From: an uncultured Alphaproteobacteria bacterium
Lineage (GTDB): Bacteria > Pseudomonadota > Alphaproteobacteria > RF32 > CAG-239
Direction of reading: 5' to 3'
Assembly: GCA_944391485.1 (NCBI GenBank)
Contig: CALXTQ010000004.1
Location: 124,001-188,000, forward strand
DNA: 64,000 nucleotides
Shown here: one piece after another, positions 8,363 to 16,282 of the stretch
How positions within the stretch are numbered: the stretch's first letter is position 1
Layout: every line of letters begins with the position of its first letter
The notes under the pieces: model-generated
Seen by the model: only the letters and a program-made list of their open reading frames with translations
Database searches by the model: none
Told to the model about the DNA's origin: nothing
Position numbers and translations under genes: made by a program

Positions 8363-9262
8363 ATGAATAAAGTTATTGTTGTCGGAAGCATTAATATGGA
8401 TGTGATAACCAGAGTGGCGCGTCTGCCTCAAACCGGAGAAACAGTATCCGGATATTCCGCAGAATATCTTCCGGGAGGAAAAGGCCTTAACCAGGCCGCC
8501 GCCTGCGCCAAAATGGGAATCGAAACAATTTTGGCCGGATGTCTGGGACAGGATGTTTTTGCGGACAGATTATATGATTTCATCAAAAAACTTGGTATTA
8601 AAACGGATTATATCCGCAGATGCGACAAAGAATCGGGAACTGCTTTTATTAATGTGGCGGAGAACGGACAAAACACTATCGTTGTGGTTCCCGGCAGCAA
8701 TGCAGAATTAAGCGCCGATAAAATCGCGGTTCTTCCCATTGACCGGGGAGACGTTGTCATCTGCCAGTTTGAAATTCCCCTGAACACTGTTATGGAAACC
8801 TTCGCGAAAGCAAAAAAAGCCGGCGCGACAACTCTGCTTAACCCGTCGCCGATACGGCATATTCCTTCCGATCTTCTCGCCGTAACGGATATTCTTGTCG
8901 TTAATGAAACGGAACTCGGTTTCCTCTGCGGAAAAAAACTGTCAGAGCAGACTTCTGCCGAAGAAATTGCTGCCGCGGCGAATAATATAAGGCCCCAAGA
9001 ATCCCAAACCATTATCGTTACGCTGGGCAGCCGCGGCGCCCTGATCGCCGGGCAGGACGTTTATTTTGCGGAAGGCCATAAGGTAAACGCCATTGATACG
9101 GTCGGAGCGGGAGATTGTTTTGCCGGCGTCGTCGCCGCCCGGCTTCTGACCTGCAAAGATCTGCGGGAATGCGTTCGTACCGCCAATCTTGCCGCCTCAA
9201 TCTGTGTTACGAGAAAAGGAGCGGCTCCGGCCATGCCTCATCACGACGAGCTTTTTTCTTAA
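8363..9262 (+). CDS. rbsK: Ribokinase-family (PfkB) sugar kinase
   Basis: A 299-residue kinase of the PfkB/ribokinase family, which phosphorylates ribose or a related sugar with ATP. The N-terminal GSINMD and GGKGLNQAAACAKMG (substrate and dimer region) and the C-terminal DTVGAGDCFAGV (anion hole and catalytic Asp) are intact. I chose the ATG at 8363 because GGGGAG lies just before it and the family's N-terminus begins there; a longer frame from 8270 has no support. No ribose transporter or repressor genes flank it, so the true substrate is uncertain. Confidence 0.85.
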   Translation: MNKVIVVGSINMDVITRVARLPQTGETVSGYSAEYLPGGKGLNQAAACAKMGIETILAGCLGQDVFADRLYDFIKKLGIKTDYIRRCDKESGTAFINVAENGQNTIVVVPGSNAELSADKIAVLPIDRGDVVICQFEIPLNTVMETFAKAKKAGATTLLNPSPIRHIPSDLLAVTDILVVNETELGFLCGKKLSEQTSAEEIAAAANNIRPQESQTIIVTLGSRGALIAGQDVYFAEGHKVNAIDTVGAGDCFAGVVAARLLTCKDLRECVRTANLAASICVTRKGAAPAMPHHDELFS

Positions 9263-9423
9263 ATTATCCAAAAAAAGGATAGGGGTAAGGAATTGTTAAC
9301 ATTCCCGCGCGTATTATATCCTGTGTATACACTTAACACATATGCGGATTGCTACCAGTATGGTCTTAACGAGGGTTCTTATTCCGGCTAAACGCCGCTT
9401 TATCCCCATGGATGGAGGCCGTT
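9263..9423 (+). promoter_or_regulatory. Upstream region of the flagellin-like gene
   Basis: A 161-nt intergenic leader before the flagellin-like gene. I see AT-rich segments (TATTATAT near 9312 and TGTATACAC near 9323) that could hold a promoter, but no confident sigma-70, sigma-28 or sigma-54 consensus. GGAGG at 9414-9418 is the ribosome site that fixes the ATG at 9424. Confidence 0.3.
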
Positions 9424-11178
9424 ATGCTTCATAACGTCTCCCTCAATGCCTCCATGCGCGCCAATCTTCTCAGTCTTCAGCAGACTTCAAAGCTTCAGGA
9501 CATGACCTCCAATCGGCTGTCGACCGGTCTGAAGGTCAATTCCGCCATTGACAATCCCTCCGCATATTATACCGCGCAGTCCCTCTCTGACCGGGCTTCA
9601 GATCTTAATGCCCTGCTGGACGCCATGTCTCAGGGGATACAGACCCTTAAAGCCGTAGCCGAAACCATCGACGCCGCTGCCAGCTTTCTGCAACAGGCTA
9701 AAGCCGTCGCCTCCCAGGCCTCGGAAACAGCTGCCTCTCTGCCGGAAAAATCATGGTTTGAGGAACAGGCCGGTCCTGACGGCGCCGTTGTCGAAACAGC
9801 CGATGAACTGAAGGCGGCTGTTGCCGCCGGCAAAGAAACTATCGTCATCTACGGCAGCATCGATTTGGGAGAAATTACAACGACCGGATTGACATTGAAA
9901 GACAACCAAAAACTTGTGGGTGTTAATTATTTTGGCAGCTTTGCCAAAGATTTTTCGGAAATCCGGGCATCCAGCAATGCGGCAACGGTGCTGATCAGAA
10001 TTTCGGGTAAAAACTGTGAGCTTTCCGATCTTTCTGTCTCCCTATCCACGACAGATATGATCGGATTGAGGGGAATATATGCTACTCAGAATTGTACTCT
10101 GCGCAATTTAGAGATAAACATGCATAACGGAGATAATAGTGAAAACGGTTATTATGATTTTACCGCAATAAGCACGCTTGCCGATATCCGTTTTGAGGGT
10201 AATAATGAGATTAATTTTACTGGCTATAGTAACAGAAATATGGCGTTATATAGTGGGGTTTATTTTTCTAAAGTGGAATTTCTTGTATCGTGTGGTGCTA
10301 ATTTAGAAATCAATAGTTCGTCCATTGCCGCGTATTGCGCTCATCTGACGTTGGAAGATGAGGCAAATGTGTATATAGACAGTAAAATTCATGCGGGTTA
10401 TATTGCTAATATAGAACTTAAAGGGGCGTCCAGCAGACTGACAGTTGAACGGGGAAACTTTTTGGCGGCAGGTACTTATGAGGGAGAGTCATGTGGTTAC
10501 ATTTCCATGGTAGCAGGTGCGGAAGTGGTTTTGGCAACTGGCAAGGCTTATCGCGCGAATGAGAATTTTATGGCTTTTTTGGTAAAGACAAGCCATACCT
10601 CCGATGTTACGGATGAATTTTTATCCCATGTTTCGGAGACAGCGGCATCGGAATATGTTCCGCCGCAGAATACCTATCCCGACGTAACGGAAATGTTGTC
10701 GGCCGGCTGCCGCTATAATGGGCTGCTTGATGAATATGACAGGCTGGTTTCCGACGGCAGCTATCAGGGAATTAATCTGCTGCAGAATGACTCTTTACGG
10801 GTTCTTTTCAATGAGGACAGGAGTTCTCTTCTTGATGTCCGGGGAACAGATGCGTCCGCGTCGGCTCTGGGGCTGAGTAAAAGCGAATGGAAGACCGCGA
10901 ATGATATCGCCCGGTCGCTGACGGAAATTTCTTCGGCTTTGACAAGACTGTGCGATATTGCCGCGCAGTTTGGAACCTGTAACGCCGTTTTGACGGTGAG
11001 GCAGAATTTTACCGAAGCGATGATTAATATTCTGGAAGAAGGCGCCGACAAGCTGACGCTGGCCGATATGAACCAGGAAAGCGCAAATATGCTCGCCCTG
11101 CAGACCAGACAGATGCTTGCCGCCAATGCCCTGTCTCTGGCTTCCTGGACGGCGAAAGCTGTATTAAGGCTGTTTTAG
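9424..11178 (+). CDS. Flagellin-like protein with beta-helix-like central domain
   Basis: A 584-residue protein. Residues 1-110 are a flagellin N-terminal domain (LNASMRANLLSLQQTSK, TSNRLSTGLKVNSAIDNPSA, YYTAQSLSDRASDLNALLD). Residues from about 445 to the end are a flagellin C-terminal domain (YQGINLLQND, NFTEAMINILEEGADKLTLADMN, ALQTRQMLAANALSLAS). The roughly 300 residues between them contain repeating short strands (LRGIYATQNCTLRNLEI, CAHLTLEDEANVYIDSKI, IANIELKGASSRLTV) typical of right-handed parallel beta-helices. This central DNA is visibly more AT-rich than the ends. GGAGG at 9414 selects this start over an ATG 12 nt upstream. No other flagellar gene is in the window. Confidence 0.8.
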   Translation: MLHNVSLNASMRANLLSLQQTSKLQDMTSNRLSTGLKVNSAIDNPSAYYTAQSLSDRASDLNALLDAMSQGIQTLKAVAETIDAAASFLQQAKAVASQASETAASLPEKSWFEEQAGPDGAVVETADELKAAVAAGKETIVIYGSIDLGEITTTGLTLKDNQKLVGVNYFGSFAKDFSEIRASSNAATVLIRISGKNCELSDLSVSLSTTDMIGLRGIYATQNCTLRNLEINMHNGDNSENGYYDFTAISTLADIRFEGNNEINFTGYSNRNMALYSGVYFSKVEFLVSCGANLEINSSSIAAYCAHLTLEDEANVYIDSKIHAGYIANIELKGASSRLTVERGNFLAAGTYEGESCGYISMVAGAEVVLATGKAYRANENFMAFLVKTSHTSDVTDEFLSHVSETAASEYVPPQNTYPDVTEMLSAGCRYNGLLDEYDRLVSDGSYQGINLLQNDSLRVLFNEDRSSLLDVRGTDASASALGLSKSEWKTANDIARSLTEISSALTRLCDIAAQFGTCNAVLTVRQNFTEAMINILEEGADKLTLADMNQESANMLALQTRQMLAANALSLASWTAKAVLRLF

Positions 11179-11390
11179 GCAGCGGTGTCGTTTTTGAGGA
11201 ATTTGAGGATAAAAATACGGATGGCGCTTGAAAGATTTTCGTGCTGCCGTTGCCTGTCTATTTCCGTAACCAGCTGGTTGATACTGAGACCCTTTTGAGT
11301 GGCGATACGCTGCAGTTCGATGTAAAATTCATCTTCCAGCGAAATGCTGGTCTGGTGGCGGCCTGCAATAACGACGGATTTTTTCAGCAT
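11175..11390 (-). CDS. Ribbon-helix-helix (RHH_4-type) protein
   Basis: A 71-residue protein starting 1 nt after the sspB stop. The sequence KSVVIAGRHQTSISLEDEFY followed by LQRIATQKGLSINQLVTEID and NLSSAIRIFIL matches the small RHH_4 DNA-binding family common in Alphaproteobacteria. An open frame runs further upstream, but it overlaps sspB and has no family match, so I use the ATG at 11390. Its stop overlaps the end of the convergent flagellin-like gene by 4 nt. It is probably a transcriptional regulator with unknown targets. Confidence 0.75.
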   Translation of the reverse strand: MLKKSVVIAGRHQTSISLEDEFYIELQRIATQKGLSINQLVTEIDRQRQHENLSSAIRIFILKFLKNDTAA

Positions 11391-11391
11391 G

Positions 11392-11865
11392 CTATTTTTT
11401 TCGGTAAGCGTCGATGGAAACAACGGTAGCAATGCCGTTGGATGTTTTTTTGGGTTCTTCTTCCTCAAAATCGAGCTCGCCGAGGCTGTGGGTAATTGTT
11501 TCTTCATCAATGTTAAAGCTGAGGCCGAATTTGGCGTGCGGATCCGCAAAATAAGTAATGGAATCGAAGGCGATGACCAGAGTCTGACGGATGCCTCCGA
11601 AACTGAGATCTATGGAAAAGCCGTCGCGCCCGACAACCAGATTGGAAAACTGGTGCTGAATGACAATGGTCATTTCCTGCGGATACTGGCTTTTCAGCAT
11701 GTCGGAGATTTTTGTCTGCGGATGATCTGTTTTAAACGTGATATAAAAGTGGTGTTCTCCCGGCAGTCCTTGGTGCTCGGCGATTTTTAATGCTTCCACG
11801 ACAACGTTTTTCAGGGACTTTTCAATCAGTTTGTCATAATTTATTTCGGTTAAAAACTCTGTCAT
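11392..11865 (-). CDS. sspB: ClpXP adaptor SspB (alphaproteobacterial type)
   Basis: A 157-residue SspB-family protein. SspB binds the ssrA degradation tag and delivers tagged proteins to ClpXP. The fold region includes GEHHFYITFKTDHPQTKISDMLK, YPQEMTIVIQHQF and FGLSFNID. The C-terminal tail, rich in Glu and then basic (ELDFEEEEPKK to AYRKK), fits the ClpX-docking tail. AAAGGA precedes the ATG. The gene lies immediately downstream of ssrA, so the RNA that encodes the tag and the protein that reads it are neighbours on the same strand. The RHH gene follows without a gap. Confidence 0.88.
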   Translation of the reverse strand: MTEFLTEINYDKLIEKSLKNVVVEALKIAEHQGLPGEHHFYITFKTDHPQTKISDMLKSQYPQEMTIVIQHQFSNLVVGRDGFSIDLSFGGIRQTLVIAFDSITYFADPHAKFGLSFNIDEETITHSLGELDFEEEEPKKTSNGIATVVSIDAYRKK

Positions 11866-11913
11866 TTATATATCCTTTTGTTTGTTCCCGTTAAAGTCCG
11901 CAGGCGGAAAATG

Positions 11914-11945
11914 AAAAAACGGGCCTTTCTGTTGCTAGGCGGCCC
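11914..11945 (-). terminator. Rho-independent terminator of ssrA
   Basis: On the minus strand, GGGCC at 11945-11941 pairs with GGCCC at 11925-11921, and a run of T follows at 11919-11914. It closes the tmRNA gene only about 50 nt before the sspB start. Confidence 0.75.
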
Positions 11946-11998
11946 AAACCCCACTTTTGGCTAACCAAAGTCAAAAGAATTTTGATTTGTTGCGTTCA

Positions 11999-12040
11999 CT
12001 AAGCAGCGATTGCAACCGGTGCTACGTTATTATCGTTAGC
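11999..12040 (-). other. tmRNA tag reading frame (ANDNNVAPVAIAA)
   Basis: From the resume codon GCT at 12040-12038 the frame encodes ANDNNVAPVAIAA followed by TAG at 12001-11999. It begins with the usual alphaproteobacterial AND and ends in a hydrophobic-AA degron (AIAA) recognised by ClpX. Confidence 0.88.
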
Positions 12041-12310
12041 ATTCATTTAAGTTGAACCGATAACGGTGGTATCTCACCGGGCACAGCATCATACCTTTAC
12101 TACTGCCTGTCTACCCTGTTTCACCCCCGGAAACTGTTGTCTGTTCCGGTAAAATTTCTGTCCGGCGCGAAATATCCGCGGGATATTTGTATAACCGTAT
12201 TTTCCGATAATTACCGGTTATTTTTGGTGGAGGTGCTGGGTACTGCCCCCAGGTCCAAACAGCCTATTTCGTACAGCCTCTAGTGTCGTAGTCAGTTTCC
12301 TGACGTTTAT

Positions 12311-12338
12311 AGTATATATTAAATTATCTTATTTTCAA
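12311..12338 (-). promoter_or_regulatory. Sigma-70 promoter of ssrA
   Basis: On the minus strand, TTGAAA (12338-12333), a 16-nt spacer and TATACT (12316-12311), which places the transcription start near 12304, just upstream of the acceptor piece. Confidence 0.75.
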
Positions 12339-12348
12339 GGGGCTTGAA

Positions 12349-12519
12349 TTGAAAAGTCGGGAATTGCGCGCAGCAAGGCCTGAGGAGATTGTCGTTCCGG
12401 AGGATTTTCCAAAAGGTTTCATTAAAAAGCCTAAAATTGCGCGCGTCAGTTCTTTTTACAGCTTGCCATTCCGGCTGTTGCCGGCGGAAGACATGACAGA
12501 GGTTCGGGGAGAAACCTAA
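12349..12519 (+). CDS. Possible small protein (56 residues, TTG start)
   Basis: A short open frame starting at TTG 12349 with AAGGGG six bases before it. Its translation looks protein-like, with Pro and charged residues (VVPEDFPKGFIKKPKIARV) and a sequence character unlike random DNA. It fills most of the gap between the ssrA promoter and folA. No homologue is recognised, and an equally long minus-strand frame overlaps it, so this is only a candidate. Without it, 12339-12605 has no other gene that I can support. Confidence 0.28.
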   Translation: MKSRELRAARPEEIVVPEDFPKGFIKKPKIARVSSFYSLPFRLLPAEDMTEVRGET

Positions 12520-12605
12520 ATTTGTCGGTATAAGTCGCAATGATTTCTTGTCAAAAAGACATTCAGTGTTAGAGTCAGCTCATTCAATTTTTACAGGAAT
12601 TAGCG

Positions 12606-13181
12606 ATGACCAAAGTTGCAGTCTGGTGCCGGCATGAGGGCGACAATATTATCGGAATCGGCCCGAATATTCCCTGGCATGTCAAATCGGATTTTAAACG
12701 GTTCCGGCGGATTACAAGCGGGCAGAATCTGGTGGCCGGCCAGACAACGTACGAAAGTTTTCCGAATCGGACGCTGCCGGATCGGGATATTTATGTGCTG
12801 ACGTTTGACGCCGGTTACGAGGTGTCTGATCCGGAGCGCCATTTTGTGGTAACGGATATTAATGAGTTTAAGGATTTTGAAGGCGATTTGTATATTTCCG
12901 GGGGTGCCAGCGTTTATAAGCTGTTTATGACAGGAAGTTCAAAGCTGATGCCTGATATTGTCGTGGACTGCATGTACAGGGGCGAAATTGATCCCGGGCT
13001 GGAAGGCGCCAGAATCGACATAACCCCCTGCATAGAGGTTCTGCGCAAGTCTTACCGGCAGATTTCGGCTGATTATGAGCTGGATAATATATTAACCACC
13101 GTCTGGGTCCGCAAAGGCGAATTTGTCGAACAAAGCGTTCTGAAACGGATTATCGAGGCTATAGAAAAGGAAGAAGACTAA
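12606..13181 (+). CDS. folA: Dihydrofolate reductase
   Basis: A 191-residue DHFR, which reduces dihydrofolate to tetrahydrofolate with NADPH. Visible motifs are [19 protein letters not shown] (substrate loop, with Asp in the catalytic acidic position), [19 protein letters not shown] (NADPH site, normally GRKT) and [13 protein letters not shown]. The protein is longer than the roughly 160-residue norm, with extra residues at the C-terminus and a divergent NADPH segment. Its stop overlaps the thyA start by 1 nt (TAATG), and together they form a thymidylate-cycle operon. Confidence 0.82.
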   Translation: MTKVAVWCRHEGDNIIGIGPNIPWHVKSDFKRFRRITSGQNLVAGQTTYESFPNRTLPDRDIYVLTFDAGYEVSDPERHFVVTDINEFKDFEGDLYISGGASVYKLFMTGSSKLMPDIVVDCMYRGEIDPGLEGARIDITPCIEVLRKSYRQISADYELDNILTTVWVRKGEFVEQSVLKRIIEAIEKEED

Positions 13182-13966
13182 TGAAACAGTATTTGGATAT
13201 GCTCCGTTATGTTTTGGAAAACGGCGTGGACAAGATGGATCGTACCGGCGTCGGGACACGCTCAGTTTTCGGACAGCAGATGCGTTTTGACCTGAGCAGG
13301 GGGTTCCCGTTGATGACGACTAAAAAGATGCATCTCAAAAGCATTATCCATGAGCTTTTGTGGTTTATCAAAGGCGATACAAATGTCAAATATCTCCAGG
13401 ATAACGGTGTGCGTATCTGGAATGAGTGGGCTGATGAAAATGGCGATCTCGGACCGATTTACGGGTCGCAGTGGCGCAACTGGAACGGTGAGGGAATTGA
13501 CCAGCTGGCTCAGGTCATTGACAAACTGAAACATAATCCCAATGACCGCAGAATGATCGTATCGGCCTGGAATGTCGGCAAAATTGATGAAATGCGTCTG
13601 CCTCCCTGCCATATGATGTTTCAGTTTTATGTCGCGAATAATAAACTTTCCTGCATGCTTTATCAGCGCAGCTGCGATATGTTTCTGGGCGTGCCGTTCA
13701 ATATTGCCTCTTATGCGCTGCTGACGATGATGCTGGCGCAGGTCTGCGGTCTTGAGGCCGGCGAGTTTGTGCATACGCTTGGCGATACGCATATTTATCA
13801 TAATCATTTTGAGCAGGTTAAAGAACAGCTCCGCCGCGAACCTTTGCCTTTGCCGACCATGAAGCTGAATCCGGCGGTGAAGGATATTAACGATTTTAAG
13901 TTTGAAGATTTTACGCTTGAAAATTATCAGTGTTATGACGCGATAAAGGCGCCGGTTGCCGTCTGA
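13181..13966 (+). CDS. thyA: Thymidylate synthase ThyA
   Basis: A 261-residue folate-dependent thymidylate synthase (dUMP to dTMP). The N-terminal [28 protein letters not shown], the catalytic Cys in [12 protein letters not shown], the [19 protein letters not shown] block and [12 protein letters not shown] are all intact. Translation is coupled to folA. The order folA-thyA reverses the more common thyA-folA. No terminator with a clear T-run follows directly. Confidence 0.97.
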   Translation: MKQYLDMLRYVLENGVDKMDRTGVGTRSVFGQQMRFDLSRGFPLMTTKKMHLKSIIHELLWFIKGDTNVKYLQDNGVRIWNEWADENGDLGPIYGSQWRNWNGEGIDQLAQVIDKLKHNPNDRRMIVSAWNVGKIDEMRLPPCHMMFQFYVANNKLSCMLYQRSCDMFLGVPFNIASYALLTMMLAQVCGLEAGEFVHTLGDTHIYHNHFEQVKEQLRREPLPLPTMKLNPAVKDINDFKFEDFTLENYQCYDAIKAPVAV

Positions 13967-14073
13967 TGCCGGGTATAACGGAGGCCGCGAATAAATCCGG
14001 ATGCTTTCCGCGATAAAGTTTGCGGTTTGTTCCGGTTGTTGCTATTGAGCGTGTTTTTCTGTACGGCTGAAGT

Positions 14074-14110
14074 AAAAAACACCGTCGGCAGGCTGAAGCA
14101 CGGCGGTGTT
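14074..14110 (-). terminator. Terminator after the 14.1-15.1 kb minus-strand cluster
   Basis: AACACCG (14078-14084) and CGGTGTT (14104-14110) can pair. Read on the minus strand the hairpin is followed by six T. It could also act on readthrough from thyA. Confidence 0.6.
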
Positions 14111-14129
14111 TATTGTTTCTGCATCATAA

Positions 14130-14510
14130 TTATGATCTGACGACAAAATAGGATTTACCGTCTTTCTCTTTTTTTTCGAAAATCATATTACGATAGCGAA
14201 ATGAAGTTCCAAGCTGTTCCTGTCTGAAAAAGTTGGAGAGCGGCGTTACGGCTGTAGACAGATCTTCCGGAATGCAGTAAATGACTGCATATTCCTCAAT
14301 CCGTTCGTTTTCTTCCTTCATGCCTTCCAGCATCCATACTTCGTATGGCGTAAAAGCTTTGTAATCGTATGATTTTCTTTTCAGCTGAATCCGCACTGCC
14401 TGCGGTTTGGCCTCATCTTCAAGAAGAATGTCGCATTCTTCAGCCTTTTTGCGAATAGCAGTTTCGGCATTTTCTTGTTTCAGGCGTCCGGTTTTAATGT
14501 TTGTTTTCAT
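14130..14510 (-). CDS. Hypothetical protein
   Basis: A 126-residue, highly charged cytoplasmic protein that I do not recognise. The N-terminal third is Lys/Glu-rich (GRLKQENAETAIRKKAEEC); the rest looks globular (AVRIQLKRKSYDYKAFTPYEVWML). I use the ATG at 14510; an in-frame TTG at 14534 is possible. Ribosome-site support is weak. A 14-nt perfect palindrome (14123-14136) overlaps its stop codon. It follows two other unknown genes on the same strand. Confidence 0.45.
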   Translation of the reverse strand: MKTNIKTGRLKQENAETAIRKKAEECDILLEDEAKPQAVRIQLKRKSYDYKAFTPYEVWMLEGMKEENERIEEYAVIYCIPEDLSTAVTPLSNFFRQEQLGTSFRYRNMIFEKKEKDGKSYFVVRS

Positions 14511-14547
14511 TTTTCTGATATTAAAATTTAACAAACTTTTTTCAGGA

Positions 14548-14578
14548 AAGCCCCTTGCTTGAAAAAGCAGAGGGGCTT
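14548..14578 (-). terminator. Possible attenuating hairpin inside the unknown cluster
   Basis: AAGCCCC (14548-14554) and GGGGCTT (14572-14578) form a stem extended by TTGCTT/AAGC pairs around a GAAA loop. It lies between the stop of the 58-codon gene and the start of the 14130-14510 gene. The T-run is poor, so it may be an RNA-processing or attenuation element rather than a full terminator. Confidence 0.45.
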
Positions 14579-14585
14579 GGGTGTT

Positions 14586-14762
14586 TCAACTGCGGCGGCG
14601 GAGCCTCTCCAAAAGCCGGAGCCTTTGGAAATATTCTTCCGCAGGATCACGAAAGAATACCGCCTCGATTTTCGGTCTGACCGGCGGATCACGCGGAGCG
14701 GCCGGTTCCTGAGTGGGCTGGGATGTACTCAGCGCAGTCAGGAGAATTACAAACGTTTTCAT
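14586..14762 (-). CDS. Small exported protein, 58 residues
   Basis: A short gene whose ATG overlaps the TGA of the preceding frame as ATGA, so it is probably translationally coupled. It starts with a basic residue and a hydrophobic run (MKTFVILLTALSTSQ) that looks like a short signal peptide. A Pro-rich linker (PTQEPAAPRDPPVRP) and an Arg-rich amphipathic end (YFQRLRLLERLRRRS) follow. There is no lipobox Cys. I recognise no family. The coupling and a sensible coding pattern are the evidence that it is real. Confidence 0.5.
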   Translation of the reverse strand: MKTFVILLTALSTSQPTQEPAAPRDPPVRPKIEAVFFRDPAEEYFQRLRLLERLRRRS

Positions 14763-15133
14763 TTTTTGTCTTTTTTATGTGTCTGGGGAACATACCGCGG
14801 ATAGCCGTTTAGTGTTTCTTTATCGTAAGTTACGTCCTTGATGGTAATTATGTTACCCATGGGCGTTTGCGAGAAGATGTCGCATATCGGGATCAGTTCT
14901 TTTTTTCCGCTTTCCATGAACTCTACGGCCAGGACGTTGCCGGTTGTTTTTTTCAGCAGGGTCTTGTAGGGGACATTGCGCTTGGCAAATTTTGCTTCCC
15001 TTCTTAAGACGATCTGTACCGGACGGGCGATTTTTTCCGTCGTGTTCAAACCGTTGTCTACTGCCAATTTGTCTAACTGCGGTCCTGCGACCAGTGCGTT
15101 CATGTGCTGCGGCGCAATTTTTCTCGTACACAT
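14759..15133 (-). CDS. Hypothetical protein
   Basis: A 124-residue basic protein without a recognised family. The C-terminal half has alternating hydrophobic residues that suggest beta structure (NVLAVEFMESGKKELIPICDIFSQTPMG, then NIITIKDVTY). There is no convincing signal peptide from this start, although an internal Met exists at residue 11. It is the first gene of a three-gene minus-strand cluster of unknown function and overlaps the next gene by 4 nt. Confidence 0.45.
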   Translation of the reverse strand: MCTRKIAPQHMNALVAGPQLDKLAVDNGLNTTEKIARPVQIVLRREAKFAKRNVPYKTLLKKTTGNVLAVEFMESGKKELIPICDIFSQTPMGNIITIKDVTYDKETLNGYPRYVPQTHKKDKK

Positions 15134-15446
15134 AATTCTTTTGTTTTATGCCCCGAAGGGCGGTTAATATATATAGTAATACAGTCTCAGAGTCTTATTT
15201 TTATAGGATTTATGAAATCATATTTTTACTTGATATGCAAGCAATTTTATGACAAAAATTTCGAAAAATTTGTATTGCTTTGATTTTGCATTGTAATTTT
15301 ATTCCGTATCTGACTGTTGATATGGGGACAGAAAGGGACAGACGGGATTGCGGCAAAATTGTGTCAATAAATGGCGGAATTGGCAATATATTGCCGGCCA
15401 TACAGGGCGATGCGGTTGAAAGAACCGGCGTCCGATTATTGACGTT
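15134..15446. other. Gene-free stretch
   Basis: A 313-nt AT-rich gap between two minus-strand genes. It probably carries the promoter of the unknown 14.1-15.1 kb cluster. Short open frames exist on both strands (for example 15210-15401 minus), but none has a ribosome site or protein-like composition. I see no strong hairpin or RNA gene in it. Confidence 0.4.
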
Positions 15447-16163
15447 TTATCCGAGTAGAGACAGAGTTATGCCGACAAACAGCGGAATTGACAGATTGTC
15501 GTCGATTTCAAGTTTGTCCTCAAACATTTCCGCGAAAGTTGCAATGGCGCTGGCAATGACGCCGGCATAGGTAAAATGGAAAACCGGTTCGTAAAGCATA
15601 TTGATAAGCAAAGCGCTGAGGAAAAATGCGACAGTTCCTTCCAGAGATTTGCTTTTGTAGAGTTTTCTGGTTCCGTAAGCTTTGCCGAACAGGGCGGCGC
15701 AGGTGTCGGAGATCAGCATCACGGTCAGTGAGATGGCGGCGACGGGTTTGGAAAACAGCAGCGTGCAGATAATGGCGGCAGCTAGAACGTACATGGAACC
15801 ACTGACCTGAAATTTTGTCCTAATCCGCTCTTTGTTGCGCAGTGTTTTGAAAAACAGCAGACCGAATGTCCGGCGTGCCCAGTGCCATTTTTTGAAATTG
15901 CCATATTCAAGCAGGGCATCGCCGATGAAAAGAATGGCAAAAAGCATGATGGAAACCCCGGGATGCGCAAAATAAATCAGAGCCGGAATCCATAAGGAAC
16001 TTAAGTGAATGGATTTGCGGGCCACTTCGCGACGGAAGGATTTGTTGGCCTGAATGTGAAGATCTTCGGCAATAAAACCGAAATTGGGACGACGGAATTT
16101 TAGGTTTGGCCGTTTGAATTTCAGGGGAAAGATCGGTTTTTTTATTTTGAAAGGCTTCAACAT
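15447..16163 (-). CDS. Dolichol kinase/CTP-dependent diacylglycerol kinase-like membrane protein
   Basis: A 238-residue polytopic membrane protein of the SEC59/DGK1 (COG0170) type, related to CTP-dependent lipid kinases and phosphatidate cytidylyltransferases. A basic N-terminal tail rich in K-R-P precedes an ARKSIHLSSLWIPALIYF segment. Later, SDTCAALFGKAYGTRKL, SKSLEGTVAFFLSALL and FEDKLEIDDNLSIPL are the family signature blocks. Family members phosphorylate dolichol, phytol or diacylglycerol. It lies downstream of the LTA-synthase-like gene on the same strand, which suggests recycling of diacylglycerol (inference). Confidence 0.72.
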   Translation of the reverse strand: MLKPFKIKKPIFPLKFKRPNLKFRRPNFGFIAEDLHIQANKSFRREVARKSIHLSSLWIPALIYFAHPGVSIMLFAILFIGDALLEYGNFKKWHWARRTFGLLFFKTLRNKERIRTKFQVSGSMYVLAAAIICTLLFSKPVAAISLTVMLISDTCAALFGKAYGTRKLYKSKSLEGTVAFFLSALLINMLYEPVFHFTYAGVIASAIATFAEMFEDKLEIDDNLSIPLFVGITLSLLG

Positions 16164-16282
16164 TGCTGCATCCTGTTTTTTACTGTCTGCCTACATAACA
16201 TTATTATTGTTTGTTGTAAAGCGTTCAATTGCCTTTTTTGGTACAGTGCTGCGGAAAAATAGCGACGCAGCCTGCGGATATT

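Larger units (their letters stand above)
11914..12304 (-). ncRNA. ssrA: Permuted two-piece tmRNA
   Basis: tmRNA rescues stalled ribosomes and tags the nascent protein. Here the gene is circularly permuted. The acceptor piece comes first (about 12300-12225), with a T-arm (stem CTGGG/CCCAG), the 3' strand CACCTCC and an encoded ACCA end at 12225. An intervening segment of about 96 nt follows, then the coding piece from 12128 with 5' strand GGGGGTG. The two strands pair over 7 bp and give the G3-U70 wobble that marks alanyl-tRNA identity. The tag frame lies at 12040-11999. Permuted tmRNA is typical of Alphaproteobacteria. Exact mature ends are inferred. Confidence 0.9.

Noticed and set aside
14123..14136. 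Perfect palindrome ATCATAATTATGAT
   Set aside because: A short AT-rich palindrome at the stop codon of an unknown gene; likely chance in AT-rich DNA and not at a promoter.
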